A stretch of 13,835 nt of DNA from Chelonobacter sp006228105 (GCF_006228105.1 NZ_VDHH01000032.1), one strand, 5' to 3'. Shown: positions 1 through 7,430, counted from the stretch's first letter. The notes: generated from the sequence alone by a model not told the origin. Numbers and translations are program-made.

Positions 1-126
1 TATTTACACGGTTATGCCGGTGATCTGGCAGCACAAGCGCTCAGTCAGGAAGGGATGATCGCCGGTGATTTGATCCGTTATCTGCCGTTGGCATTCCGTG
101 AGTTGCCAGCAACACATTTTTGTTAG
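1..126 (+). CDS. nnrD: ADP-dependent NAD(P)H-hydrate dehydratase, C-terminal end (partial)
   Basis: Only the last 41 codons are present; the gene enters from the left edge in frame 1 and stops with TAG at 124-126. The visible peptide begins YLHGYAGDLAAQALSQEGM and continues through ASDLI-like residues (AGDLIRYLP). This is the usual C-terminal helix pattern of the YjeF C-terminal, ribokinase-like domain, which repairs hydrated NADH/NADPH by ADP-dependent dehydration in the cytoplasm. In many gammaproteobacteria this domain is fused behind the NnrE epimerase domain; the window cannot show whether that is so here. The symbol rests on a short tail recognised from memory of the family, so the family call is fairly firm and the exact architecture unknown. 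The gene is followed 10 bp later by a terminator-type stem. Confidence 0.75.
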   Translation, partial: YLHGYAGDLAAQALSQEGMIAGDLIRYLPLAFRELPATHFC

Positions 127-135
127 CCATAAAAA

Positions 136-157
136 AGGATAGCTTCAGGGCTATCCT
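136..157 (+). terminator. Terminator stem of nnrD, lacking its U-tract
   Basis: Perfect 8-bp stem AGGATAGC / GCTATCCT with a 6-base loop, preceded by an A-run (131-136), 10 bp after the nnrD stop. The expected T-run after the stem is missing: the next bases are CAGATTATTG, the start of the dispersed repeat. It is probably an intrinsic terminator whose 3' side was replaced or displaced by the repeat. Confidence 0.6.
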
Positions 158-242
158 CAGATTATTGACAAAGATATTTGATGAGGCAAGGTAGGGGCGG
201 ATTAACTATCCGCCCGTTTGCGAAGTGCGGTATAAGCACTTA
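155..242 (+). repeat. Left copy of 85-bp dispersed direct repeat
   Basis: Bases 158-242 match 13751-13835 without gaps, with 7 mismatches in 85 positions; the three bases before (CCT) also match. The unit holds the hairpin GGGCGGAT / ATCCGCCC (195-202 / 208-215) and a perfect uptake signal AAGTGCGGT (223-231). It forms the left arm of the larger inverted-repeat element at 157-343. Confidence 0.9.
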
Positions 243-343
243 ATCAATAAAGGAAAAATGCAAAGTTCGGTTCGGGGCGATATATAATCGCCCCCTACTT
301 TTACAATATTAATCGTGTATTTTAAACTTTGTCAGCAGTCTGA
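157..343. mobile_element. MITE-like palindromic element, about 187 bp, non-coding
   Basis: The ends are imperfect inverted repeats: TCAGATTATTGACAAAG at 157-173 and, on the other strand, TCAGACTGCTGACAAAG at 343-327 (14 of 17 identical). Each arm then carries GTAGGGG followed by a GC-rich hairpin: GGGCGGAT / ATCCGCCC at 195-215 reading rightward, and GGGGCGAT / ATCGCCCC at 274-294, whose complement reads in from the right end. The element is thus a mirrored pair of hairpin modules. No open reading frame of note lies inside. The shape suits a MITE or a REP/BIME-like element moved in trans; no transposase is in the window, and I saw no clear target duplication. Confidence 0.65.
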
Positions 344-388
344 AGCTAGTGGTAATGCCGGCTGTTTACTACATCCAAAACTTAAAAG

Positions 389-422
389 AGAGCGGATGAC
401 TGGTTAAATAAGAATCTGCTCT
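389..422 (-). terminator. Possible terminator of the GNAT gene
   Basis: On the minus strand the stem AGAGCAGAT / ATCCGCTCT (8 of 9 pairs) has a 16-base loop and is followed by CTTTTAAG. It overlaps the GNAT stop codon. The loop is long and the T-run short, so the call is tentative. Confidence 0.35.
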
Positions 423-924
423 AGGCCTGATAGCCCAGCAACAACAGTGTTTCTTTATGTTGCTGCATATCGGCAACGTTGGGTAGTTCACCCCAAATCT
501 GAAAACCGCACTTTTGCAGCACGCCGGCACTAGCAGGATTACCTTTAAACACAAAACCCAACAGCGTTGAAAATTGTAGCGGCTGCATCTGCTGCTGCAA
601 AAAACGCACCACTTGGCTACCGATGCCTTTTCCTTGTGCACTTTTGTCCAGATAAAAACTGGCTTCAGCAGTAATACCATAAGCCGGACGACCGTAAAAC
701 GGCGACAGTGTTGCCCAGCCGATCAGGCGGTTGTCGTGGGTGCGCACCGACCAAATCGGATAACGCGGGTTATTTTGATGAAACTCAAACCAGGCTTGGC
801 GATCGGCAACACTAATCGGCTCTAAATCGGAGGTGATGTGGCGGCAAGCGATCGTCTGGTTATAAATAGCAACAATCTGATTTAAATCCTGTGTTGCGGA
901 CGGTTGGATACTGATTTCTGTCAT
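421..924 (-). CDS. GNAT-family N-acetyltransferase (phosphinothricin/MnaT-like)
   Basis: This 167-residue protein is a single GNAT domain. Seen in the sequence: the acetyl-CoA pyrophosphate-binding loop QGKGIG at residues 97-102, a preceding beta-strand ASFYLD, and the C-terminal GNPASAGVLQKCGF segment (128-141), the usual GNAT motif B with its acyl-CoA-contacting Asn. The N-terminal SATQDLNQIVAIYNQ and the ITSDLEPISVADRQAWF stretch resemble the PAT/YncA(MnaT) subfamily, which acetylates phosphinothricin-like compounds or amino acids such as methionine derivatives; the real substrate is unknown. The start is well supported: AGGAAATAAG lies just before ATG. The gene sits 38 bp downstream of narQ on the same strand, so co-transcription is likely. 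An uptake signal at 505-513 encodes Lys-Cys-Gly (138-140) within motif B. Confidence 0.85.
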   Translation of the reverse strand: MTEISIQPSATQDLNQIVAIYNQTIACRHITSDLEPISVADRQAWFEFHQNNPRYPIWSVRTHDNRLIGWATLSPFYGRPAYGITAEASFYLDKSAQGKGIGSQVVRFLQQQMQPLQFSTLLGFVFKGNPASAGVLQKCGFQIWGELPNVADMQQHKETLLLLGYQA

Positions 925-962
925 CTTATTTCCTGTTTTATTTTTATGATTATTGGGTGCTG

Positions 963-2663
963 CTATTCAACGCTGTTCGGCAAACGTAAGCTGACTTCAG
1001 TGCCACCGATGGTGCGACGTTGAATATTCAATATGGCTTTTAATTCTTGCGCTCGTTCGTGCATGATATTCAAACCGTAGTGCCCGCTCGGTTCATTTAG
1101 TGACGGAATGCCGATGCCATCATCGCGAATCAGCACTTCATTTTCGCCATCTGGATTGGTTTTGGCAACCACTTCAATCAATGAAGCGCTGGCGTGCTTA
1201 ATACTGTTCAGTACCGCTTCGCGCACAATTTGCAGCAGATGAATTTGCTGCTGTGCGTTCAATAGTTGTGACGGCAGCGCACAATCGAGCACAATTTTTG
1301 CTTCAGAACGAGATTGCAGAGAATCGATCACCTCTTGCAATGCCAAGGTCAAATTGGACTCACTGACGGTCAGCCGGAAAGTCGCCAACAGCTCTCGCAG
1401 TTGGGTGTAGCCGTCGCTAAGTGCGGTTTCAAATTGGTTCAAAATGGTTAAACTTTTGTTGGCTTTTGCTGCATCCACCTCTTGTAGAATGCTGCGTTTT
1501 AATAAGGTTAATTGAATCTGCAAATAGGCAAGCACCTGTGCCAGCGAATCGTGCAGTTCACGAGCGATAATCGAACGTTCTTGCATTAAGATTAAATGTT
1601 GCCGCTGGCGTAACAGTTGGTAGGAGTGAATTGCCCGTCCTAACATCTGGGCGATATTTTCGATGGTGCGTAAATCGGGGTACGCTTCGCTGCGCTGCCA
1701 GTTTAAGTTGCCTAGATGTTGCTCGTTGATCATAATCCGGGTGGTTTGCCAAGGCACGTCGCTCTCTTGCCCCGCCTGTAAATCAAACATCTCATTACCG
1801 TTTGCGCTCAGGCGCACCACTTGCAATTTTTCGTTTTGCTGCAATAGCGTCAGCACCGTCAACAAATTTTCACGTGTGATTTCGTGTAATGTGAGTTGCT
1901 GGGAGGAGTAGTACAGCATTGATAAAGTGCGGTTGATTTGAGTCAAGCTGCGGGTCTTTTGACTCACTTGCTCTTCGAGAGAAAGATAGAGCTTTTGCAG
2001 CTGTGCTGCCATTTGGGTAAATCCACGTGATAATTCACCCAGCTCATTGGCGCTGTCGATATCCAGATTGATATGTTGAAATTGGCTGTTTTGTACCTGC
2101 CGGCTGGCAGTGACTAAACGTTGTAGTGGCTCAACCACTTTTTTGCGACTGTAACTGAGTAAATAAGCACTCAGCAGAATCATCAGCAATAGACTGAAAA
2201 TATTAATATAAATTGCGAAACGGATTCGTTGTTCGGAGAAAACTTGCAATACCGAGACAAAATTGTCAACCTGCTCGACATAACGCTCTAGATTTTGTCG
2301 ATACAGCTCCGGCTCGTGTTGCAGAATATATTGCTCCATCACCGCCCAACTTTCCAGCAAAGTGCGGTATGCGATCTGCACCTTACTTGGCACATAAAAA
2401 CGCTCTAAACTCATCAATGTCGGGGTTTGCAGACTGGCGCGATAAGTTTTCACCCCGTGTTCCAGCAGCTCAGGCTGATATTGCATCTCGTGCAGCAGGC
2501 GATAGCTCTGCATCCGCAACGAGCCAGACACATTGATCATCTCCGCATCGGAATGATTGCTGATCATAATCAGCGTGGTGACACAAGTGGACAGCCCCGA
2601 CAGCAGGATAATCAACACTAAATTATACGCCAACCGCGACGTCACTGATTTTTTGATTTGCAC
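963..2663 (-). CDS. narQ: Nitrate/nitrite sensor histidine kinase NarQ
   Basis: Inner-membrane sensor kinase that would detect periplasmic nitrate/nitrite and phosphorylate a NarP/NarL regulator, controlling anaerobic respiration. Visible in order (numbered from an alternative TTG at 2675): TM1 about 15-38; the periplasmic P-box DAEMINVSGSLRMQSYRL (43-60), the hallmark of NarX/NarQ nitrate binding; TM2 about 152-174; HAMP about 175-230; a central linker 250-355 without the Cys cluster typical of NarX; the HisKA_3 H-box ARELHDSLAQ with His375; N-box REAVLN with Asn490; G-boxes DDGIGI and GHYGLNI. I prefer GTG at 2661-2663 (566 aa): GGAG lies 6 bases before it, and the N-terminus then reads MQIKKSV, as in other NarQ proteins. 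TTG at 2675 has no Shine-Dalgarno sequence. NarQ without NarX is the usual Pasteurellaceae state. narP is not in the window. Confidence 0.92.
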   Translation of the reverse strand: MQIKKSVTSRLAYNLVLIILLSGLSTCVTTLIMISNHSDAEMINVSGSLRMQSYRLLHEMQYQPELLEHGVKTYRASLQTPTLMSLERFYVPSKVQIAYRTLLESWAVMEQYILQHEPELYRQNLERYVEQVDNFVSVLQVFSEQRIRFAIYINIFSLLLMILLSAYLLSYSRKKVVEPLQRLVTASRQVQNSQFQHINLDIDSANELGELSRGFTQMAAQLQKLYLSLEEQVSQKTRSLTQINRTLSMLYYSSQQLTLHEITRENLLTVLTLLQQNEKLQVVRLSANGNEMFDLQAGQESDVPWQTTRIMINEQHLGNLNWQRSEAYPDLRTIENIAQMLGRAIHSYQLLRQRQHLILMQERSIIARELHDSLAQVLAYLQIQLTLLKRSILQEVDAAKANKSLTILNQFETALSDGYTQLRELLATFRLTVSESNLTLALQEVIDSLQSRSEAKIVLDCALPSQLLNAQQQIHLLQIVREAVLNSIKHASASLIEVVAKTNPDGENEVLIRDDGIGIPSLNEPSGHYGLNIMHERAQELKAILNIQRRTIGGTEVSLRLPNSVE

Positions 2664-2696
2664 GATTTGCTCCAAGGGTTTTGCAACGATGGGAAT

Positions 2697-2725
2697 ATTA
2701 TAAGTATTCTAGCAAGTGCGGTATA
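2697..2725 (-). promoter_or_regulatory. Candidate narQ promoter
   Basis: A perfect minus-strand -10 hexamer TATAAT (2702-2697) lies about 34 bases before the preferred GTG start of narQ. At 17-bp spacing the -35 hexamer would be TATACC (2725-2720), a 3/6 match. The spacer is largely made of the uptake signal at 2714-2722. Confidence 0.4.
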
Positions 2726-2964
2726 GCTAACTTAGCGGCTAAAACGCAGTATTTTTGCCTATTATGACTTTTAATAATCGGTGTAAGCTTTCAAGGCGAC
2801 CATTTAAAGATTCCATTCAATATGAAATAAATTTTCTATACTAGATAGATTCAGATATAGCATGAACTAAAACATAGCTGAGTTTACTGCTTAGTATATA
2901 ACTAATTTCCTAAAACTTGATCTCGATAGCAAAATGAAAGATTAGCAATTGCATAAATTAAATT

Positions 2965-2990
2965 CGAAACGTATATTTCATAAATGAAAT
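2965..2990. promoter_or_regulatory. Candidate operator upstream of the SSS symporter
   Basis: Two overlapping dyads. GAAACGTATATTTC at 2966-2979 has the form GAAA-N6-TTTC. ATTTCAT-AA-ATGAAAT at 2975-2990 is a perfect 7-bp inverted repeat. The first has the same form and spacing as the dyad at 9676-9689 in the iolC/iolD control region. Regulator binding is inferred from symmetry and placement, 50-75 bp before the symporter start. Confidence 0.4.
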
Positions 2991-3039
2991 GATAGATTGT
3001 TATTAAAACCGATTGTTAATCGAGATACGAGGAGAATTT

Positions 3040-4722
3040 ATGCTAGCGTTTATATCATTCGTCGGCTTCACTGCCATGGTGGCGCTGATTGCGTGGTGGT
3101 ACACCAGACATGACGATCTCAGCCATTCTGAAGGATATTATCTTGCCGGTCGTTCTTTAACTGCGGTATTTATCGCCGGTTCGATGATGTTGACCAATTT
3201 ATCTACTGAGCATTTGGTTGGGTTGAACGGTTTGGCGTATCGTTCCGGCTTTATTGTGATGGCGTGGGAAGTGATGGCGGCGATTACGATTGCGATGTTC
3301 GCATTTTACTTTTTACCAAAATATTTAAAGCTCGGCATCGCCACGATTCCGGAATTTTTGGAAAAGCGCTTCGATAAAGGTACGTTGCTGATCACGTCAT
3401 TGCTGTTTTTGGGCTGTTATGTGATTTCGTTGTTGCCCATTGTGTTATATACCGGTGCTTTAGCGCTTGAAAGCTTGTTTCGGGTGTCTGAAGTCTTTGG
3501 CGTGGATAAGACGACCGCACTTTGGATCATGGTGTGGGGTGTCGGCATTTTGGGTTCGATTTATGCGATTTTCGGCGGGCTGAAAGCGGTGGCGGTTTCC
3601 GACACTATCAATGGCGTCGGCTTGTTGGTCGGCGGGATTATGGTTACTGTTTTGGGTTTGATGTACGTTGGTGATGGTAACGCTTGGAATGGGTTAAAAG
3701 AGGTATATCACGCCAATCCGGAGCATTTTAATTCTATTGGCGCTACGGATTCAGTGGTGCCGTTTTCAACGCTGTTTACTGGCTTGATTGTGTCGAATAT
3801 GTTCTTCTGGTGCACTAATCAATCGATTATTCAGCGTGCTTTGGGCGCTAAAAATCTGAAAGAAGGGCAGAAAGGGGTGCTGTTGTGCGCTTTCTTAAAA
3901 CTGTTAGGTCCTTTATTGATTATTCTGCCCGGTATCATTGCGTTCCATATTTTCCAAGGCAAATTGGATATTCCCGATCAGGCTTATCCGGATTTGGTGC
4001 ATTTGGTGCTGCCGGATGCGTTGGTCGGTTTCTTTGCCGCCGTGGTGGTCGGGGCGGTGTTGTCCACCTTTAATAGTGCGCTGAACTCTTCGGTCACCTT
4101 GTTTTCGCGCAATGTGTATAAAGTGCAGATTAATCCCAATGCCAGTGATACCAAACTGGTGAATGTCGGTAAAGTGGTCGGGATTATTTTGGCTGTGGTG
4201 GCGATGGTGGTAGCGCCGTTGGTTGCCAATGCGCCAGACGGATTGTTTTATTTGATTCAGCAGCTGCAAGGGGTATTTAATGCACCGATTTTAAGCGTAG
4301 TTGTAGTTGGGTTGCTGACTAAACGCGTGCCGGCGATCGCGGCGAAATTCGGGCTGATTTTCGGGATGGTTTCCTACATTGTGTGTAACTTTATTTTAAA
4401 AGTCGATATGCACTTCTTCCATTTGGTGGGACTGTTGTTTGTGATCAATGTGGTGATTATGCTGCTGATCGGGCACTTTAAACCGATGGAACAACCGTAT
4501 CAAGAAGTCTATACCCAACAAGTGGATATTGAACCTTGGGCATATGTTAAACCGGTTGCGTTGGTGATCACGCTGCTGTCTTTAACCATGTATATCTTTA
4601 TGGCACATAACGTACCGACCTTAGTTTGGATTGGTTATTACTGTTTTGCTGCCGGCACTTTGTTGTATTTCCTGTATGTTTTTGTGCAACAGCGTAGTAA
4701 GCAGTTGAAATCAGCCGCCTGA
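3040..4722 (+). CDS. YidK-like sodium:solute symporter (SSS family)
   Basis: A 560-residue, strongly hydrophobic inner-membrane protein with 13-14 predicted helices. SSS hallmarks: the TM1 region SMMLTNLSTEHLVGLNG (48-64), the family signature GGLKAVAVSDTINGVG (179-194), and GAVLSTFNSALNSS (338-351) in the helix that supplies Na+-ligand Ser/Thr residues. By memory it aligns along its whole length with E. coli YidK, including the AGRSL, GIATIPEFLE and FWCTNQ segments, so it should take up a sugar or polyol with Na+. Start chosen at ATG 3040 because GAGGAG precedes it; an upstream TTG at 3013 lacks a ribosome-binding site and would add nine residues. Proximity to iol genes and a shared dyad upstream suggest myo-inositol as a candidate substrate, but YidK relatives transport several sugars and the substrate is unproven. 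Confidence 0.88.
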   Translation: MLAFISFVGFTAMVALIAWWYTRHDDLSHSEGYYLAGRSLTAVFIAGSMMLTNLSTEHLVGLNGLAYRSGFIVMAWEVMAAITIAMFAFYFLPKYLKLGIATIPEFLEKRFDKGTLLITSLLFLGCYVISLLPIVLYTGALALESLFRVSEVFGVDKTTALWIMVWGVGILGSIYAIFGGLKAVAVSDTINGVGLLVGGIMVTVLGLMYVGDGNAWNGLKEVYHANPEHFNSIGATDSVVPFSTLFTGLIVSNMFFWCTNQSIIQRALGAKNLKEGQKGVLLCAFLKLLGPLLIILPGIIAFHIFQGKLDIPDQAYPDLVHLVLPDALVGFFAAVVVGAVLSTFNSALNSSVTLFSRNVYKVQINPNASDTKLVNVGKVVGIILAVVAMVVAPLVANAPDGLFYLIQQLQGVFNAPILSVVVVGLLTKRVPAIAAKFGLIFGMVSYIVCNFILKVDMHFFHLVGLLFVINVVIMLLIGHFKPMEQPYQEVYTQQVDIEPWAYVKPVALVITLLSLTMYIFMAHNVPTLVWIGYYCFAAGTLLYFLYVFVQQRSKQLKSAA

Positions 4723-4744
4723 TACACAAAGACCGTAAAAACGC

Positions 4745-4778
4745 ATAACCCTGTTCTTGTCAGGCTGAACGGGGTTAT
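4745..4778. terminator. Bidirectional terminator between convergent genes
   Basis: A 12-bp stem ATAACCCTGTTC / GAACGGGGTTAT (one T-G wobble) with a 10-base loop lies between the convergent symporter and exonuclease genes. On the minus strand it is followed by GCGTTTTTA; on the plus strand by the weaker TGTTTAG. It probably serves both genes, more strongly the leftward one. Confidence 0.7.
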
Positions 4779-4798
4779 TGTTTAGCGATACGTCAGCA

Positions 4799-4807
4799 AC
4801 CGCACTT
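4799..4807. repeat. Intergenic uptake signal (ACCGCACTT)
   Basis: Perfect Haemophilus-type uptake core between the terminator and the end of the exonuclease gene. It is a single copy, not one of an inverted pair that could act as a terminator. Confidence 0.85.
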
Positions 4808-4815
4808 TGATATTT

Positions 4816-5532
4816 TTATAATGATCGTTTGTAAACCTCGCCTAAGGTTTGCTTTTGCGAACCGAACAGACGAATGATTTGTGCTAAAAACAGCTCACCG
4901 GCGGCAATGGCGTCAATTAAGGCGTTATGATTAATATATTCCGGCAAACCATAATGTCGGCGTACACTACCCAATTGATAAGCCTGTTGCGGTTGTGTGA
5001 CAACGAAAGTCCGTTCCAGTTTTAAGGTGTCTAACCAAAGCAACGGAAACGACTGCAATTTATATTTCATTGCCAAATAGTGCTGAATAAAGCGCTTTTC
5101 TATATTTGAACCATGTGCTATCACGATGCGTCCTTGCATCTGTGTGAATAGCTGCGTCATTACCTGATCCAAGCTGACCGCACTTTGTAGCATTTGCGGT
5201 ACGATATGGTTAATTACAACAGTATCTTGTTTAATTTGCTGCTGTGCTACAAAATCATGGCGAGATTCAGACAATTTCAGGCAAAAATCTTCAATCGGTA
5301 TACTGGCGACACTGAGGATATGATCGATCATCGGATTCAGCCCGCTGGTTTCAAAATCGATCACCAGATAAGACAACGATTTGAGATCGGTGTCGGCATG
5401 CGGATAAGCGGCGGCAAACAGTGGTAATAGCGCTGGCGGGCATTGGTGTTGAGCGCATAATGCTGAGCGTTGCTTCTCCAGTTTTGCCAAAGGATCAAAT
5501 CGCTGCTGCCAGCGCTTGAAAAGTGATTTCAT
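4816..5532 (-). CDS. DnaQ-like DEDDh 3'-5' exonuclease
   Basis: A 238-residue protein with a basic N-terminal extension (about 1-50) and a DEDDh exonuclease fold. ExoI is VIDFETSGLNP with Asp59 and Glu61; ExoII is VIAHGSNIEKRFI; ExoIII is NHNALIDA with His202 and Asp207. In ExoII the usual Asp (as in DnaQ HNAAFD) is Glu145, a conservative swap that may be typical of this subfamily. The fold predicts 3'-5' removal of nucleotides from DNA or RNA. It is not the replicative epsilon subunit by context: its start overlaps the stop of the upstream DUF294 gene (ATGA, 5529-5532), so the two are translationally coupled. Such exonuclease/DUF294 pairs recur near SSS symporter genes such as actP in proteobacteria. 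Substrate unknown. Confidence 0.83.
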   Translation of the reverse strand: MKSLFKRWQQRFDPLAKLEKQRSALCAQHQCPPALLPLFAAAYPHADTDLKSLSYLVIDFETSGLNPMIDHILSVASIPIEDFCLKLSESRHDFVAQQQIKQDTVVINHIVPQMLQSAVSLDQVMTQLFTQMQGRIVIAHGSNIEKRFIQHYLAMKYKLQSFPLLWLDTLKLERTFVVTQPQQAYQLGSVRRHYGLPEYINHNALIDAIAAGELFLAQIIRLFGSQKQTLGEVYKRSL

Positions 5533-7400
5533 CGCAGCAACCCTTTCTGTGAAAAACGCAATTCCGCCGCCTCCTGCAATTTGGCGATTAAACGAAAAGC
5601 ATCTTTCAGATTATTACGTTCAAACGAAGTTAAATCATCAGGGGTAATGTGGTTGGTGAGCATTTGTTGCTGTTGCAATCCCTGCGCTTGATATTTAAAC
5701 CGCACTTCGCTCACGAAGTGGTATGCTGCTAAAATATCGTCCAACGTGGCTTGGTTGATCACGTTGGCTTGATAGCATGCCTTGAACCGCTCTTCAGTCG
5801 AAGACGCCTGCACGATGCTGGCAGATAGCGCATAAATGCGCCCTAAATCCACTAATAAGCTGATGGCACGTTTTTTCAGATTCAGTTTGTTTTTGTGTTC
5901 CCCGTCTTTGATCAGCACAAAATTCCTGAAAATATTCAGCGGTGGTTTAACTCGGATCGCATTAGCTGTCAAAAAGGCTAAAAAACGTCTGTTTTGTCCA
6001 ATCAATTGGACAAAAAACTGCTGCAACTCGGTACCCAAATCTGATGCGCCGTAAATGGCACGTAAATCGAGCAAAACCGATGCATTGAGTAATCCTTCTT
6101 GCTCCGGATTTTGAATCCAGTGGCGGAAATCTTGTTGCCATTCAGCCAAAGATTGACACCATCTCGGATTCGATGCCATATAACCACCGGAACATTTTTC
6201 ATAACCGCACTTGTCCAGCCCGTCATTGACAAATTCAGCCAGCCGCAAAAAATAACGCTGCTCTTCAAAACTTAATTTCCGTTCAGTAATGATTGCATTG
6301 TCTTGATCAGACAGCGGATGAATCTCATAACGGGCTTGGGAGCCAGAAACCAGCCATGCGTAGCGACACGGCGCCACGCCGCAGTAATGTTCTGCCATCA
6401 TGAGTAATTTTTGGTTGAAGGCGTCGGCAATCAACGTCATCACTTGCATAATATGCTGATAGTGAGTACCGCTATTAACCAAGGCTGCAAACAGCGCCTG
6501 CCGTTTTTGCCCCAGTTTAACCAATAACGGCAGCGAATCCGCCTGAAAAATATGGTTAATCAAAAAAATAGACTGAGTGCTGTTTTTCTGAACTAAATCG
6601 GTGGCGGTCAAAATACCTAAAACCTGATTGTCTGCCATCACCGGCAAACTGCGGATATTGTGTTGCATCATCAACGAGACCGCATTCAGTACCGAATCAT
6701 CGGCAGCAATCGTGGGAGGATTAGGGGTCATGATATGGGTGATCGGCAATTGCACATCCAACGCGTGCGCCACTACTTTTTTAGTCATATCGCGATCATT
6801 GACAATGCCGATAAGCTGCCCGTCCTGCATAATTAACGCCGATGAACGCCGCTGTTGGCACATTTTTTCTGCGGTATGTTGAATGGTGGCACGGGCATCA
6901 ACCTGTGCAATTTTGCGGTTTGCCACTTCAGCCACAGATTGCATAAAAAGATTGCCTTGACCTTGCGCTAAATGGGTTTGTGCAGCCTTATGCAGGCGAA
7001 TATTGGCATCACTGGCAAAATATTCTGCATATTCAGGATGTTGCTGTAAAATTTGGTGCAGGATAGCGTAGGGGACTTGATAAATCAGGCTGTTTTCAAT
7101 CGCAAGTGCGGTGTAATGTTCTTCTTCCAGCGGGTTAAAAATACTGAAACCAAACACGCTGCCGCTTTCTAATCTTGCCCGCAGCTCGCCATTCGCTTTT
7201 TTCTGCTCGACCGCACCGGTGCGGATTAAATACAGACAGCGTTTGTCACGTTGTTCTTCAAATGCAATCACTGCACCTTCGGCAATATAACGGATTTCAA
7301 TATTGGCAGCGATTTGACTGATGACACTTTTTGGCAGGTGATTAAATGGGTCGATTTGGGCAATAAACCATTCAATATTCGGAATCAAAGAGCTGTCCAT
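5529..7400 (-). CDS. cNMP-binding / CBS / DUF294 nucleotidyltransferase-like protein
   Basis: A 623-residue cytoplasmic multidomain protein. Domains in order: cyclic-nucleotide-binding beta-barrel (about 11-115, with LYLIRTGAVE and GSVFGFS); a pair of CBS domains (about 162-272, containing IGIVNDRDMTKKV and LGILTATDLV) that usually bind adenine nucleotides; a DUF294 nucleotidyltransferase-like domain with GSQARYEIHPLSDQDNAII (Gly353-Ser354, Asp365 and Asp367 as likely metal ligands); and a DUF294 C-terminal helical domain (about 440-600). The layout suggests a GlnD-like transferase gated by two nucleotide sensors, but no target is known. ATG at 7400 is chosen because GAGGA precedes it by 8 bases; an upstream TTG at 7427 lies next to the iolC terminator and has no Shine-Dalgarno. 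It overlaps the exonuclease start by 4 bp. Confidence 0.87.
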   Translation of the reverse strand: MDSSLIPNIEWFIAQIDPFNHLPKSVISQIAANIEIRYIAEGAVIAFEEQRDKRCLYLIRTGAVEQKKANGELRARLESGSVFGFSIFNPLEEEHYTALAIENSLIYQVPYAILHQILQQHPEYAEYFASDANIRLHKAAQTHLAQGQGNLFMQSVAEVANRKIAQVDARATIQHTAEKMCQQRRSSALIMQDGQLIGIVNDRDMTKKVVAHALDVQLPITHIMTPNPPTIAADDSVLNAVSLMMQHNIRSLPVMADNQVLGILTATDLVQKNSTQSIFLINHIFQADSLPLLVKLGQKRQALFAALVNSGTHYQHIMQVMTLIADAFNQKLLMMAEHYCGVAPCRYAWLVSGSQARYEIHPLSDQDNAIITERKLSFEEQRYFLRLAEFVNDGLDKCGYEKCSGGYMASNPRWCQSLAEWQQDFRHWIQNPEQEGLLNASVLLDLRAIYGASDLGTELQQFFVQLIGQNRRFLAFLTANAIRVKPPLNIFRNFVLIKDGEHKNKLNLKKRAISLLVDLGRIYALSASIVQASSTEERFKACYQANVINQATLDDILAAYHFVSEVRFKYQAQGLQQQQMLTNHITPDDLTSFERNNLKDAFRLIAKLQEAAELRFSQKGLLR

Positions 7401-7430
7401 CGCATTTTTCCTCATAGTGTATAGCAAAAC

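Larger units (their letters stand above)
2664..3039. other. Divergent narQ / symporter intergenic region
   Basis: This AT-rich control region has no gene-sized open frame that looks real. It holds the narQ promoter candidate, an uptake signal (2714-2722), a possible rightward -10 TATACT (2837-2842) preceded directly by the dyad GAAA-N5-TTTC (2824-2836), the palindromes at 2965-2990, and the symporter ribosome-binding site GAGGAG at 3029-3034. Confidence 0.7.

Noticed and set aside
157..343. Insertion sequence with transposase
   Set aside because: At 187 bp there is no room for a transposase and no coding frame; at most a non-autonomous element.
2664..3039. FNR or NarP site controlling narQ or the symporter
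   Set aside because: I looked for TTGAT-N4-ATCAA and related dyads and saw no convincing match.
4745..4807. Uptake-signal inverted pair acting as terminator
   Set aside because: Only one uptake core (4799-4807) is present; the terminator stem at 4745-4778 is unrelated to the uptake sequence.
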